A model generated the notes under the pieces. The model saw only the letters and a list, made by a program, of their open reading frames with translations, was not told the DNA's origin and did not search any database. A stretch of 64,000 nt of DNA from Pseudomonadota bacterium (GTDB taxonomy: Bacteria; Pseudomonadota; Gammaproteobacteria; Steroidobacterales; Steroidobacteraceae). The stretch spans positions 33,395 to 97,394 of the forward strand of contig JAEWBG010000020.1 in assembly GCA_023391335.1 (NCBI GenBank). The letters are read 5' to 3'. Positions 41,838 through 51,606 of the stretch are shown in pieces (position 1 is the stretch's first letter; every line of letters begins with the position of its first letter). A program made the translations under genes and the position numbers.

Positions 41838-43318
41838 CGGCCGAGATTCTCGTCAATGTGAGCCCGCGGGAAGTCCGTGCAGCGCTCGTCGAAAATGGTG
41901 TGCTGCAGGAGATGTTCCTCGAGCGTGCGAATCGGCGCGGGCTGATCAGCAACATCTACAAAGGTCGGGTCTCGCGGGTCCTGCCGGGCATGCAAGCGGC
42001 TTTTATTGATATCGGGTTGGAACGCACGGCCTTTCTGCACGCTTCCGATATTGTCCACCCCGCTGTGGGCGAAAACGGGCAACCGGACAAGCCGGTCGAT
42101 GAAGGCCAGACCGCCGATATCCAATCGCTCGTCACCGAGGGCGGCGAGATCCTCGTGCAGGTGTTGAAGGATCCGCTGGGAACCAAGGGAGCTCGTCTCA
42201 CCACTTTCATCACCTTGCCATCGCGATATCTCGTGTATATGCCCAAAGGTCGCGGAATCGGCATCTCAGCGCGCATCGAGGACGAAGCGGAACGTCAGCG
42301 GCTGCGCGAAGCCGCCGCTTTGTTCCTGCATCCGGACGAGCCAGGTGGATACATCGTGCGCACGGCAGCGGAAGGCGCCAGCCCTGAGGCATTGCGCGCC
42401 GACATGATGTTTCTCCAGAAGCTATGGAGCGTCGTGAGCGAAAAGGCCGCCCGCGCGCGTCCGGGCAATCTGGTCCACGAGGATTTGCCGTTAGCGATTC
42501 GTGTCCTGCGCGATGTCGTATCCAGCGGCGTCGAGAAGGTGAGCGTCGATCACGCCGACACATTCCAGCAGATGACCGACTTCACGCGGACCTTCATGCC
42601 GGAGCTCGCCGAACGTATTAGTCATTACACCGGCGAACGGCCCATATTCGATTTGTACGCAGTCGAGGAAGAGATCGAAAAATCCCTCGACCGCAAAGTG
42701 CCGCTGAAATCGGGCGGATATTTGATGTTCGATCAAACCGAATCGATGACGACCATCGATGTGAACACCGGCGCCTACGTCGGGCATCGCACCTTGGAAG
42801 AGACGATCTTTCGCACCAACTTGGAAGCGGCCGTGGCGATCGCACGTCAATTACGACTGCGTAATTTGGGCGGCATCATCATCATCGATTTCATCGACAT
42901 GGAAGAGGAAGAGCACCGCAAACAGGTGCTGCAAGCGCTGGAAAAAGCGCTGGCCAGCGATCATGCGAAGAATCACATCTCGTCCGTCTCGCCGCTCGGA
43001 TTGGTCGAGATGACGCGCAAACGCACGCGCGAGAGTTTGGAACACATGCTGTGTATGTCGTGTCCAACCTGCGAAGGCCGCGGCTTCGTGAAAACGACCG
43101 AGACCGTGTGCTACGAAATTTTTCGAGAGATCCTGCGCCAGTCGCGCCAATTTTCCTTCCAGGAATTGATGATCCTGGCGCACCAGGATGTCATCGAGCG
43201 CCTGCTCGATGAGGAATCCGCCGCGCTGGCAGAGTTGGAAGTGCATACCGGTAAACCCATTCGCCTACAGACCGAAGCGCTGTATCAGCAAGATCAGTAC
43301 GACGTGGTGTTGATGTGA
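41834..43318 (+). CDS. rng: Ribonuclease G
   Basis: A 494-residue RNase E/G catalytic protein: an S1-like domain early ('GRVSRVLPGMQAAFIDIGLERTAFLHASDI'), the metal-binding Asp residues in 'MTTIDVNTGAYVG' and 'IIIIDFIDMEEEEHR', and the zinc-link Cys pair in 'CMSCPTCEGRG'. The length fits RNase G rather than RNase E; the long C-terminal scaffold is missing. It processes 16S rRNA 5' ends and decays mRNAs. Overlapping starts and stops with maf and yhdP show tight coupling. Confidence 0.95.
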   Translation: MTAEILVNVSPREVRAALVENGVLQEMFLERANRRGLISNIYKGRVSRVLPGMQAAFIDIGLERTAFLHASDIVHPAVGENGQPDKPVDEGQTADIQSLVTEGGEILVQVLKDPLGTKGARLTTFITLPSRYLVYMPKGRGIGISARIEDEAERQRLREAAALFLHPDEPGGYIVRTAAEGASPEALRADMMFLQKLWSVVSEKAARARPGNLVHEDLPLAIRVLRDVVSSGVEKVSVDHADTFQQMTDFTRTFMPELAERISHYTGERPIFDLYAVEEEIEKSLDRKVPLKSGGYLMFDQTESMTTIDVNTGAYVGHRTLEETIFRTNLEAAVAIARQLRLRNLGGIIIIDFIDMEEEEHRKQVLQALEKALASDHAKNHISSVSPLGLVEMTRKRTRESLEHMLCMSCPTCEGRGFVKTTETVCYEIFREILRQSRQFSFQELMILAHQDVIERLLDEESAALAELEVHTGKPIRLQTEALYQQDQYDVVLM

Positions 43319-46300
43319 ACCAACCGCGTCGCTATCGAGTGCTCAAGTGGACGGTCGGCTCGGCGCTGAGTCTGATCGTGCTGCTCGGCATCGTTATGGC
43401 GCTGTTCGGATTCGTCGTCGGGCGTGTGCCCGAGTATCGCGTACAGGTGCAGAAGTGGCTCTCGGATCGCACGGGCGTCGTGGTCGAGTTCCGAGCGCTC
43501 CGATCGCGAATGCGGTTGTACGGTCCAGAGCTGGTCTTTGACGATGCAGTGGTTAGAACGCCTGATCGAACGCGAGTGATCGCGACTGCAAAGTGGGGCA
43601 GTGTAGGTTTCGACTTGTGGCACTCGCTACTTGGGCTGAGCCTCAAGAGCGGACGCTTCACGCTCGAGTCGCCGCAATTCGGCCTGATCCGAACCGAAGA
43701 GGGTCGCATCCAGTTGCTGGGGCAGAGCGGTATTCCTGAGCGGCCTGATGCGAAACCCTTCGCGATCGAAAATCTGCCGACCGGCGAATTTCGCGTCCAC
43801 AACGCTCGGGTCAGTTTTCGCGATGCGATTACGGGGCGCGGTCCATGGTCTTTGTCGGGCATCAGCTTCGACTTGCATCGTACGCGCGACACCATGCGCA
43901 TCGACGGCGACGCATCGTTGCCGAGCGCGTTGGGTGGGCGCCTGCAGTTCACCGCTGAGGCGACTGGTGTGCTCGAGAACGTTCAAGATCTGAAAACCAG
44001 CTTTGCGATGCACGGCGAGAAACTGGATCTGGCCGGGTGGGCTGATGTGTTACCCGATGAGTGGCTCGCACCGGAAACCGGTCAAGGATCGATCAAGATC
44101 AGCGGCGGCAGCGAAGGTAAGAATCTCAGCGAGATTTCCGCTGAAGTTCATTTCGTCAATCTGACCGCTGCGGCTCCGGCATGGAGCATCCCACTGCCAA
44201 CCGCCGAACCCCTGCATCCTTTCAACGAGGACGCCGCTGAGGATGAGCAAGATGCCGATTCAGCCGACGCAGAAAGCGCCGAGGCTATTGCCGCCAACAC
44301 CGACGCTGCAGGTCCAAGCACGCCGGAGATCGTTAGCTTCCAACGCTTCGGCTTGCAGTTGCGCGCACAGCGTCACGGCGATGAGTGGCGCGTGGACGTC
44401 AGTCATCTGGAGCTCTCGCGCAAAGACTCGCCCTGGCAGGCAAAGAAGGTGGCGGCTCGGTGGCGTCGCAGCCCTTCGGGACCTTTGAATTTGCACGCGG
44501 AGGCCGACCGCGTCGTACTGCAGAATGTTTGGCCGCTTCTAGCGTATGCACATGAAAGCCCTGCGCTCGCGAAACTGCGCGCGCTCAATCCGCGAGGAAC
44601 AGTCGACGACGTCCAGTTCGATCTTGCCAAGGACAGTGCGGATTCGCATCCGCAATTCGTGCTTGCGGCGAATGTGCACGATTTGGGCGTTGAACCTGTG
44701 GCACGTGCTCCCGGCGTCAGCGGACTGAGCGGCAAGGTTCAAACCACCGAGCGCGAGGGGACGTTTCAACTTGCAGGGCGCGATGTGAAATTCACGCTCC
44801 CGCGCATGTTCCGCGATGAACTTGCGGCCCACAGTGTAGATGGGCTGGTGCGATGGACTGTCGATGCGGATCGCTGGACGGTGGGTTCCGACGAGTTGCA
44901 CGTGCAAGCCGAGGATGGTCGCGGCACCGCGAAAATTCGCGTCGAAGTGCCGAAGGATGGCAGTTCCCCGATTCTCGATCTGGATGCACAGGGCGAGAAC
45001 TTGCAGGCGCGCGCCACGGGCAAGTACATGCCGGCCGATAAACTCGGGGCGAAGACGCTCGAGTGGTTCGATCACGCCTTTATGGGTGGCCGTGTGACGA
45101 ACGCACACGTGACGTTCACGGGTCCCACCCGCGCATTCCCATTCCGCGGCGGTGAAGGTGACTTCCACGTTCAGGCGGACGTGGAGGATGGCGCGCTTAA
45201 CTACCAGGAGGGATGGGCGCCTGCGTCCAACATCGCCGCGCACGTTGAGTTTCGCAATGCGGGCATGAAAATTCTTGCAAGTAGCGCGAAAGTGGGCGAG
45301 CTGGAGGTGCACAACGCCACAGCCGAGATCAAGGACTTCAAACAGAACAACCTCGTCATCAAAGCCGAGAGCAGCGGCGATGTGGCGCAGGGGATCGACT
45401 TCCTAAAGCAGAGTCCTATTGGGCCGAAGCTGGGCGACGCGTTTGCGCGGCTTAGCGGCTCAGGGCCGATGACCGCTCGCGTCGATTTGTTCTTACCGAT
45501 CAAACATCTCGATGACCGTCGCATTCAAGTCGTCGCGAACGTGAAAGGAGCCAAGGTCGCGCTCGATGGGCTCGAGGCACCCGTTCAAAATTTGGCGGGA
45601 TCGCTGACGGTCCGCAATACGTTGCTCGCGGCTGCCGCATTGAAAGGGCAGTGGTTGGGCGGTGCAGCTCAGATGCGAATCCAACAAATCAATCGCACTT
45701 CGTCGGCTCTAACTGCGTCGGGCCGCGCGGAGTCCGGTCCGTTACGAACGGCAGGGAAGATACCTGCATCCATCGGTACCGAAGGATCCTTGCAATGGAA
45801 TGTTTCTTCCACGCTCATGACGCAAGAAGACCCGGACGCCAAGCAGCAAAGCGTTCACGTCGATGCGAACCTCGCGGACTTCGGATTGCATTTGCCGGAG
45901 CCAGTCGGGAAGCAAATCGGCGAACCTCGTCAACTCGCGTTAGATCTCGACTTCAGCGATGACGGCGTGTTGGCACGCACTTCAATGGCTTCGATTCGTG
46001 CGTTGGCGCGAGTGCGCCGCAGCGATGCAGGATGGGAGCTCGATCGCGGCGGAGTGCGTGCCGACGGAATCGCACCCTCGTTGCCTGATCACCGCGGTCT
46101 GCGCATCGAAGGCAACATCGAGCGCTTCGTTCTCGATGATTGGCTTGCGCTGAAAGGCACCGGCGATGGCACGAAGAAGCTCTCCGATTACTTGCGCGCA
46201 GCGAACGTTCGCATCGGCAGCTTCGAACTATTCGGATATCGCTGGAAGGATGTGCGCGGAATTTTGCAGGCCACTGATTCAGGATGGCGTGTCGATGTGA

Positions 46301-47277
46301 ACGGTCCGCAAGCAGAAGGTCAACTTACGATTCCGGAGAGTTTCACAGGCGCGGCGCCACTGCGCGCCTCGATGGAGCGGCTCGCACTGGTACCGATCGA
46401 TGAGGCTTCGGATCACGATAAAGAGAGCGCCACCGATCCTCGCAACTTTCCAGCGCTGCAGATTCATGTGGACGATTTCCAAATGGGTCCGCGCAAGATC
46501 GGAGCAGTCGATTTGACGACCGCTCGCGTGGCTCAAGGTATGCGCATCGACTCGGCGACTGTATTGAGTCCGTCAGTGCGCGCCGAAGGGCAGGGACAGT
46601 GGTACTGGATCGACGGTAAGGCGCATTCGAAATTGGTAGCGAACGTGGTCAGCAACGATGTCGGTGCGACGCTGCGCGATCTGAACTACACGCCCTTCAT
46701 CGAAGCCAAACGGGGCGCCATCCAGGCAGATTTTTCTTGGCCTGGCGGTTTCGACACAGACTTGCTCGATCACGCCTCGGGGATGTTGTCCGTCGATGCT
46801 GAAAGCGGGCAAATCGTCAATCTGCAGCCCGGCGCCGGACGAGTGTTGGGATTGTTCAGTATTGCGGCCCTGCCGAGGCGGTTGGCGCTGGACTTCAAGG
46901 ATTTGACCGACAAGGGCTTGGCTTTCGATTCCATCCACGGCGATTTCGAATTGCGGGACGGCAACGCATTCACCAACAACCTGCTGCTGAGTGGACCCGC
47001 TGCGGAAATAGGCATCGCGGGCCGGACCGGTTTCGGTGCGCGCGACTATGACCAAACCGCGGTTGTCACCGGAAATCTCGGTGCTTCTTTGCCCGTGGCG
47101 GGGGCTGTCGTCGGCGGCCCCGCAGTAGGTGCTGCGCTGCTGCTGTTCTCGCAAGTGTTCAAAGAACCTTTGAAGGGAATCACTCGCGGTTACTATCGGA
47201 TTACAGGGCCGTGGGACAATCCGGTGGTGGAACGGATCGAGGCTGAGCAGGCGAAATCCGCCAACTCCTCCAACTAA
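43315..47277 (+). CDS. yhdP: YhdP-family AsmA-like envelope protein
   Basis: A very long protein of 1320 residues with a single N-terminal membrane helix (about residues 13-36: 'ALSLIVLLGIVMALFGFVV'). An extended beta-rich periplasmic part follows, and the conserved C-terminal block includes 'FTNNLLLSGPAAEIGIAGRTGFGARDYDQTAVVTGNL'. AsmA-like proteins such as YhdP, TamB and YdbH form bridge-like channels that move phospholipid to the outer membrane. GTG 43315 overlaps the rng stop (GTGA). The acidic Ala/Asp/Glu stretch around 44225-44310 looks like a disordered loop. The family assignment is firm by length, topology and synteny (maf-rng-yhdP-nit-tldD). Confidence 0.92.
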   Translation: MNQPRRYRVLKWTVGSALSLIVLLGIVMALFGFVVGRVPEYRVQVQKWLSDRTGVVVEFRALRSRMRLYGPELVFDDAVVRTPDRTRVIATAKWGSVGFDLWHSLLGLSLKSGRFTLESPQFGLIRTEEGRIQLLGQSGIPERPDAKPFAIENLPTGEFRVHNARVSFRDAITGRGPWSLSGISFDLHRTRDTMRIDGDASLPSALGGRLQFTAEATGVLENVQDLKTSFAMHGEKLDLAGWADVLPDEWLAPETGQGSIKISGGSEGKNLSEISAEVHFVNLTAAAPAWSIPLPTAEPLHPFNEDAAEDEQDADSADAESAEAIAANTDAAGPSTPEIVSFQRFGLQLRAQRHGDEWRVDVSHLELSRKDSPWQAKKVAARWRRSPSGPLNLHAEADRVVLQNVWPLLAYAHESPALAKLRALNPRGTVDDVQFDLAKDSADSHPQFVLAANVHDLGVEPVARAPGVSGLSGKVQTTEREGTFQLAGRDVKFTLPRMFRDELAAHSVDGLVRWTVDADRWTVGSDELHVQAEDGRGTAKIRVEVPKDGSSPILDLDAQGENLQARATGKYMPADKLGAKTLEWFDHAFMGGRVTNAHVTFTGPTRAFPFRGGEGDFHVQADVEDGALNYQEGWAPASNIAAHVEFRNAGMKILASSAKVGELEVHNATAEIKDFKQNNLVIKAESSGDVAQGIDFLKQSPIGPKLGDAFARLSGSGPMTARVDLFLPIKHLDDRRIQVVANVKGAKVALDGLEAPVQNLAGSLTVRNTLLAAAALKGQWLGGAAQMRIQQINRTSSALTASGRAESGPLRTAGKIPASIGTEGSLQWNVSSTLMTQEDPDAKQQSVHVDANLADFGLHLPEPVGKQIGEPRQLALDLDFSDDGVLARTSMASIRALARVRRSDAGWELDRGGVRADGIAPSLPDHRGLRIEGNIERFVLDDWLALKGTGDGTKKLSDYLRAANVRIGSFELFGYRWKDVRGILQATDSGWRVDVNGPQAEGQLTIPESFTGAAPLRASMERLALVPIDEASDHDKESATDPRNFPALQIHVDDFQMGPRKIGAVDLTTARVAQGMRIDSATVLSPSVRAEGQGQWYWIDGKAHSKLVANVVSNDVGATLRDLNYTPFIEAKRGAIQADFSWPGGFDTDLLDHASGMLSVDAESGQIVNLQPGAGRVLGLFSIAALPRRLALDFKDLTDKGLAFDSIHGDFELRDGNAFTNNLLLSGPAAEIGIAGRTGFGARDYDQTAVVTGNLGASLPVAGAVVGGPAVGAALLLFSQVFKEPLKGITRGYYRITGPWDNPVVERIEAEQAKSANSSN

Positions 47278-47311
47278 GTCCATTGCATTTCGATCATCAG
47301 GAGGTTCGTAC

Positions 47312-48151
47312 GTGCGAGTCGCCGCCATTCAAATGACCTCGGCAGCTGAGGTCGATGTCAATCTCGCGGCTGCGCGCTCGTTGCTGCTGCAGGCGAAGGA
47401 GCGAGGTGCCACGCTTGCATCGCTTCCCGAGAACTTCCCCATCATGGGTCGCAAAGAGACGGACAAGCTAGCCGTCGCAGAAGATCTTGGGGTCGGTCCC
47501 ATTCAAACGTTCCTCAGTTCCACGGCGCGTGAGCTCGGTTTGTGGATCATCGGTGGCACGATCCCGTTAAGAATGCCGAGCGAACCCACTCGAGTGGCTG
47601 CAGCATGTCTGGTATTCGACGCTCGCGGCGAGCGCGTCGCACGCTACGACAAAATGCATTTGTTCGATGTCGATTTGCCGGATCGCAACGAGCGCTATCG
47701 CGAATCGGCCTCGATCGCTCCGGGGCAGCATCCGGTCGTCGTCGATACGCCGGTCGGCAAGGTGGGGCTCGCAGTGTGTTATGACGTGCGCTTTCCAGAA
47801 CTCTTTCGACTGCTGCAAATGCAGGGCGCGGAGATCTTGAGCGTGCCCGCCGCGTTCACGGCACCCACAGGTAAGGCGCACTGGGAAGTCTTGATGCGCG
47901 CCCGCGCAATTGAAAATCTTTGCTACGTCATTTCGCCCGCGCAGAGCGGCACACACGCGAATGGACGGGAGACGTGGGGCGATTCCATGATCGTGGATCC
48001 CTGGGGCGTAGTGCTGGATCGTGTCGCGGGCCCCGGGCCGGGGGTTGCAGTCGCCGAAATCGACCGCACTGTCCAGCAAGAGATACGGGCGCGCTTTCCG
48101 GCTTTGACGCATCGACGCTTCGACCTGTCTGGCGTGAAGATGCGGACATAG
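47312..48151 (+). CDS. Nitrilase-superfamily (Nit-type) amidase
   Basis: A 279-residue carbon-nitrogen hydrolase with the Glu-Lys-Cys triad: Glu in 'SLPENFPIMG', Lys in 'RYDKMHLFDVD', Cys in 'VCYDVRFPELFR'. The closest group is Nit1/YafV-like omega-amidases that repair deaminated glutathione. GTG 47312 has AGGAGG six bases upstream, one of the clearest ribosome sites in the window. It lies between yhdP and tldD, its conserved place. Confidence 0.9.
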   Translation: MRVAAIQMTSAAEVDVNLAAARSLLLQAKERGATLASLPENFPIMGRKETDKLAVAEDLGVGPIQTFLSSTARELGLWIIGGTIPLRMPSEPTRVAAACLVFDARGERVARYDKMHLFDVDLPDRNERYRESASIAPGQHPVVVDTPVGKVGLAVCYDVRFPELFRLLQMQGAEILSVPAAFTAPTGKAHWEVLMRARAIENLCYVISPAQSGTHANGRETWGDSMIVDPWGVVLDRVAGPGPGVAVAEIDRTVQQEIRARFPALTHRRFDLSGVKMRT

Positions 48152-48177
48152 CCATCCAAACATACGGAACTTACGAC

Positions 48178-49629
48178 GTGACGATTACGACCGAATCATT
48201 GGACATCGCTCGCAGAACGATTCTCGCCCCTTCAGGGCTCGACGAGGACCGTGTCGCTAACGTGCTAGGCACCGTAATGGGCTACAGCGTCGACTACGCG
48301 GATCTGTATTTTCAACTCAGCCGCGATGAGTCGTGGTCGCTCGAAGACGGCATCGTCAAAGATGGAACGCACAGCATCGAGCAAGGTGTGGGCGTGCGTG
48401 CGCTGGCCGGGGAGAAGACCGGGTTTGCATACTCGGATGAAATCGTCCTGCCGGCACTGACGGAAGCCTCGCAGGCTGCGCGTGCGATCGCGCGGTCCGG
48501 CGCGAATACATCGGTGCAAGCGTGGCGTGCGTCGGCGGGGCACCAGTTGTACATGGCGGCCGATCCGCTGGAGGGGATGAGCGATGCAGCGAAGGTGAAG
48601 CTGCTCGAGAAGATCGATGTCGAAGCTCGGCGGATCGATCCTCGTGTGACCCAGGTGATGGCAAGCCTCTCTGCTTCGCATGAGGTAGTGTTGGTGATGG
48701 CCAGCGACGGTACCGTCGGCGCCGACGTGCGTCCGCTCGTGCGCATGAATGTGTCTGTGATCGTCGAGCAGCACGGCCGCCGCGAACAAGGTTATTGCGG
48801 TAGCGGAGGACGCTACGAATTCACGAAGTTCCTCGAGAATGATCGTTGGAAGGAGTTGGTTGCCGAGGCGGTACGTACGGCCATCATCAATCTCGATGCC
48901 GGTCCTGCGCCTGCGGGCACGATGACGGTCGTGCTCGGGCCCGGTTGGCCCGGAATTCTGCTCCACGAAGCAATCGGTCACGGACTCGAAGGCGATTTCA
49001 ATCGCAAAGGCACGTCGGCATTCTCGGGTCGGATCGGCGAGAAGGTAGCGTCCGAGCAGTGCACCGTTGTCGACGATGGCACGCTTGGCTCGCGTCGCGG
49101 TTCATTGAATATCGACGACGAAGGTACTCCCACTCAATGCACCACGCTGATCGAGAATGGCGTGTTGCGCGGCTATCTCCAGGACAAGTTGAATGCGCGC
49201 TTGATGGGCGTGAAACCCACCGGCAATGGGCGACGCGAATCGTTTGCCCACATGACGCTGCCGCGTATGACGAACACGTACATGCTTGCAGGCCAGCATG
49301 ATCCTCAAGAGATTCTTGCTTCGGTGAAGAAGGGGCTGTACTGCAAAAATTTCGGCGCCGGCCAGCTCGACATCACCTCAGGCAAGTTCGTGTTTTCTGC
49401 GAGCGAGGCGTATTTGATCGAGGATGGCAAGCTCACTTCCCCTGTTCGTGGCGCGACGTTGATCGGTAACGGGCCGGATGTGCTTCGGCGCGTCTCGATG
49501 GTCGGTAACGATTTGAAGTTGGACGAGGGCGTGGGTACTTGCGGCAAGGAAGGGCAGGATGTGCCGGTGGGCGTCGGGCAGCCAACGCTGCGGGTCGATG
49601 GGTTGACCGTCGGCGGAACGGCTGCGTAG
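48178..49629 (+). CDS. tldD: Metalloprotease subunit TldD
   Basis: A 483-residue TldD, the catalytic half of the TldD/TldE heterodimer. The HExxxH zinc motif is in 'GILLHEAIGHGLEGDFNRKG', and 'EGTPTQCTTLIENGVLRGYLQDKLNARLMG' and 'GKFVFSASEAYLIEDGKLTSPVRGATL' are conserved. GTG 48178 is chosen; an open frame extends upstream into the Nit gene but the family N-terminus ('VTITTESLDIARRTIL') begins here. It degrades unfolded small peptides. Its partner pmbA is 4.2 kb further on. Confidence 0.93.
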   Translation: MTITTESLDIARRTILAPSGLDEDRVANVLGTVMGYSVDYADLYFQLSRDESWSLEDGIVKDGTHSIEQGVGVRALAGEKTGFAYSDEIVLPALTEASQAARAIARSGANTSVQAWRASAGHQLYMAADPLEGMSDAAKVKLLEKIDVEARRIDPRVTQVMASLSASHEVVLVMASDGTVGADVRPLVRMNVSVIVEQHGRREQGYCGSGGRYEFTKFLENDRWKELVAEAVRTAIINLDAGPAPAGTMTVVLGPGWPGILLHEAIGHGLEGDFNRKGTSAFSGRIGEKVASEQCTVVDDGTLGSRRGSLNIDDEGTPTQCTTLIENGVLRGYLQDKLNARLMGVKPTGNGRRESFAHMTLPRMTNTYMLAGQHDPQEILASVKKGLYCKNFGAGQLDITSGKFVFSASEAYLIEDGKLTSPVRGATLIGNGPDVLRRVSMVGNDLKLDEGVGTCGKEGQDVPVGVGQPTLRVDGLTVGGTAA

Positions 49630-49650
49630 CCCTTCTCCTGGGATACAACT

Positions 49651-49872
49651 ATGTGGCTCGCACGACCGGTCTACGAATCGCTGCCGTACGCCTATATGGT
49701 GATCGGCGTTGTGCTCATCGCCGCGGCGTGGTGGGTCGATGCAAAAGCGCTGCCGAGCGTTTTGATGCTAGCAGGCGGCTTGAGCGTAATCGGCGGCTTG
49801 GTGCTGTGGATGCACCGACGCGACTACCGCCAAAAGCAAGCTGAGTACAACAGTCACTCGCTGGACGAGTGA
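49651..49872 (+). CDS. Small two-helix membrane protein
   Basis: 73 residues with two predicted membrane helices ('YAYMVIGVVLIAAAWW' and 'VLMLAGGLSVIGGLVLWMH') and a charged tail ('RRDYRQKQAEYNSHSLDE'). No family recognised. It is probably a real gene: codon use matches its neighbours, it starts 21 bases after tldD, and it ends just before the convergent ATPase gene. Function unknown. Confidence 0.6.
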   Translation: MWLARPVYESLPYAYMVIGVVLIAAAWWVDAKALPSVLMLAGGLSVIGGLVLWMHRRDYRQKQAEYNSHSLDE

Positions 49873-49878
49873 CCACGC

Positions 49879-51228
49879 TCACGGTGCTTGGTTCTCGCGT
49901 GCGAGGACCGACAGCTCCGGATCGTCGTCTTCCACATGCGTCGCGGCGTGCATGCGATCTGCTGCCGGCTCATGAAGCAGCGGCACCGCATCATCTTCGC
50001 CCTCCTGCAGCGAGGTGCGAGTACGAGCCATGCGCTCGTCGAAAAACATGATTTCGTGCTGGCCGATCTGGATCACATCGCCGTCGTTCAACATGCGCCG
50101 GCGTACGCGCTTCGCTCGCACATAAATTCCATTGGTGCTGTTCAAATCCTCCAGCACTGAGGTCTGTGGAGAGCTGACGATCTGTGCGTGATGCCGGCTG
50201 ATGTACTTGCTGTCGATTTGCAGGTCATTGTCCGGCGTGCGCCCGATGATGAAGCGACCTGCGGTTAGCTCCCGCTCGGCTACCGTCTGACCGTTCACGG
50301 CGACCAGGATGCGGCCCAAGATGACTTTGCGATCGCCCTGCACGTCGGTGTTGAACGAGTTGAGCGGGCCCATCGTGCCGATCGCATTCAATGCATGGAG
50401 CTTTACGGAGCGTTCGGCGTACTCGGTCCACTGCAGTTCTTCGATGGCAGCTCGAACTTCATCGACCCCGACAGTCTCTTTGTCGCGAGCAAACGCAGCC
50501 ATCAGCGAGGTATCGCACAGGGTGTTCACGAGGCGCGGAATGCCGCCGGTATAGCGATAGACGAGCGCGAACGTATCGGGCTCGAAAATCTGTCGGCCCT
50601 GCGATCCCGCAACTTCCAATCGATGTTGAATGTACGCGGCCGTGTCGTTCTTCGATAGCGGCGTGAGATGGAACCGCAAGCGAATACGCTGAGCGAGCTG
50701 GATCAGCATCGGGGAATTGAGCTTGTCATTCAGCTCGGGCTGGCCTGCGAGGATGATGCGCAGGACTTTTTCTTTCGTCGTTTCGACACCCGAGAGCAAG
50801 CGAATCTCTTCGAGCACTTTATTCGAGAGGTTTTGCGCTTCGTCGACGATGAGCAGCACCCGTCGGCCGTTCGAATATTGCTCGACCAAAAATTCATTGA
50901 GCGTCGCCAATAGTTCAGCCTTCTTCATCTTGAACGGTTGAAAGCCGAACTGAACTAGCACGCTTTGCAGGAATTCGACGGCCGTCACTTGCGTCTGATT
51001 GATCTGCGCGACGACGACATCCTTCTCTAATTCTTTGAGGAACGTCTCGATCAAGGTCGTCTTGCCCGATCCGATTTCGCCCGTGATCACGACAAAGCCG
51101 TCCGTGAACCAGATCGTCGACTCCATGTACGCTTTGGCGCGTGCATGGTGTTTGGACAGGTACAAGAACTGCGGGTCCGGGGTGAGCCGGAAGGGCAGTT
51201 CATGCAACTTGAATAGATCGAGATACAT
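49879..51228 (-). CDS. ExeA-type AAA ATPase fused to an FHA domain
   Basis: A 449-residue protein. An ExeA/GspA-like AAA domain (residues 1-270) has Walker A 'GEIGSGKTTLIETF', Walker B 'VLLIVDEAQNLS', and 'GGIPRLVNTLCD' as sensor 2. A linker leads to an FHA domain (about 310-400: 'FIIGRTPDNDLQIDSKYISRHHAQIVS', 'LEDLNSTNGIYVRAKRV') and an acidic tail. The ATPase half is related to those that insert secretins or act with type II secretion. The FHA half binds phosphothreonine. No secretin genes are nearby, so the target is open; the Ser/Thr kinase at 40 kb is a possible source of the phospho-signal (inference). Confidence 0.88.
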   Translation of the reverse strand: MYLDLFKLHELPFRLTPDPQFLYLSKHHARAKAYMESTIWFTDGFVVITGEIGSGKTTLIETFLKELEKDVVVAQINQTQVTAVEFLQSVLVQFGFQPFKMKKAELLATLNEFLVEQYSNGRRVLLIVDEAQNLSNKVLEEIRLLSGVETTKEKVLRIILAGQPELNDKLNSPMLIQLAQRIRLRFHLTPLSKNDTAAYIQHRLEVAGSQGRQIFEPDTFALVYRYTGGIPRLVNTLCDTSLMAAFARDKETVGVDEVRAAIEELQWTEYAERSVKLHALNAIGTMGPLNSFNTDVQGDRKVILGRILVAVNGQTVAERELTAGRFIIGRTPDNDLQIDSKYISRHHAQIVSSPQTSVLEDLNSTNGIYVRAKRVRRRMLNDGDVIQIGQHEIMFFDERMARTRTSLQEGEDDAVPLLHEPAADRMHAATHVEDDDPELSVLARENQAP

Positions 51229-51606
51229 GTCGAGTTTGAGACCTTATAAGCGCTGGTTAAGTCAGAAGCTGCTGCGTCTCGGCTGAAATGCAACCCCTGC
51301 GGTTTGCGATGAGGGCAGTCTCGAGTGCTAAGGCGCTCACACGGATAAGCATTGCTACCGGCATTAAACTACGAGCGTCCTTCGCGGACCGATACGAAAT
51401 CTTCAGTTACGGTCCGCCCGACTCAAGCGAGCACTGGCTCAGCGCGACGCGCTTGAATACCGCAGGAGGCGTACGCACTGGCCAACTATGCCAGGCAAGT
51501 TTACGGAACCCCGTCGGCGGATACAAAAAGGCCAGATTAAGACAACAACGCAGCGCGCCGTCGACAGCAGAGAGCCGGTACGGCGCTGGACCTGCGTACG
51601 TCGATC
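51229..51606. other. 378-base gap, no credible gene
   Basis: Between the start of the ExeA-FHA gene and the end of purK. A plus-strand frame at 51288-51620 has no protein-like pattern. On the minus strand, CTTATAAG about 20 bases before the ATPase ATG could serve as a -10 region. No array of mini-hairpins was found here. Confidence 0.45.
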
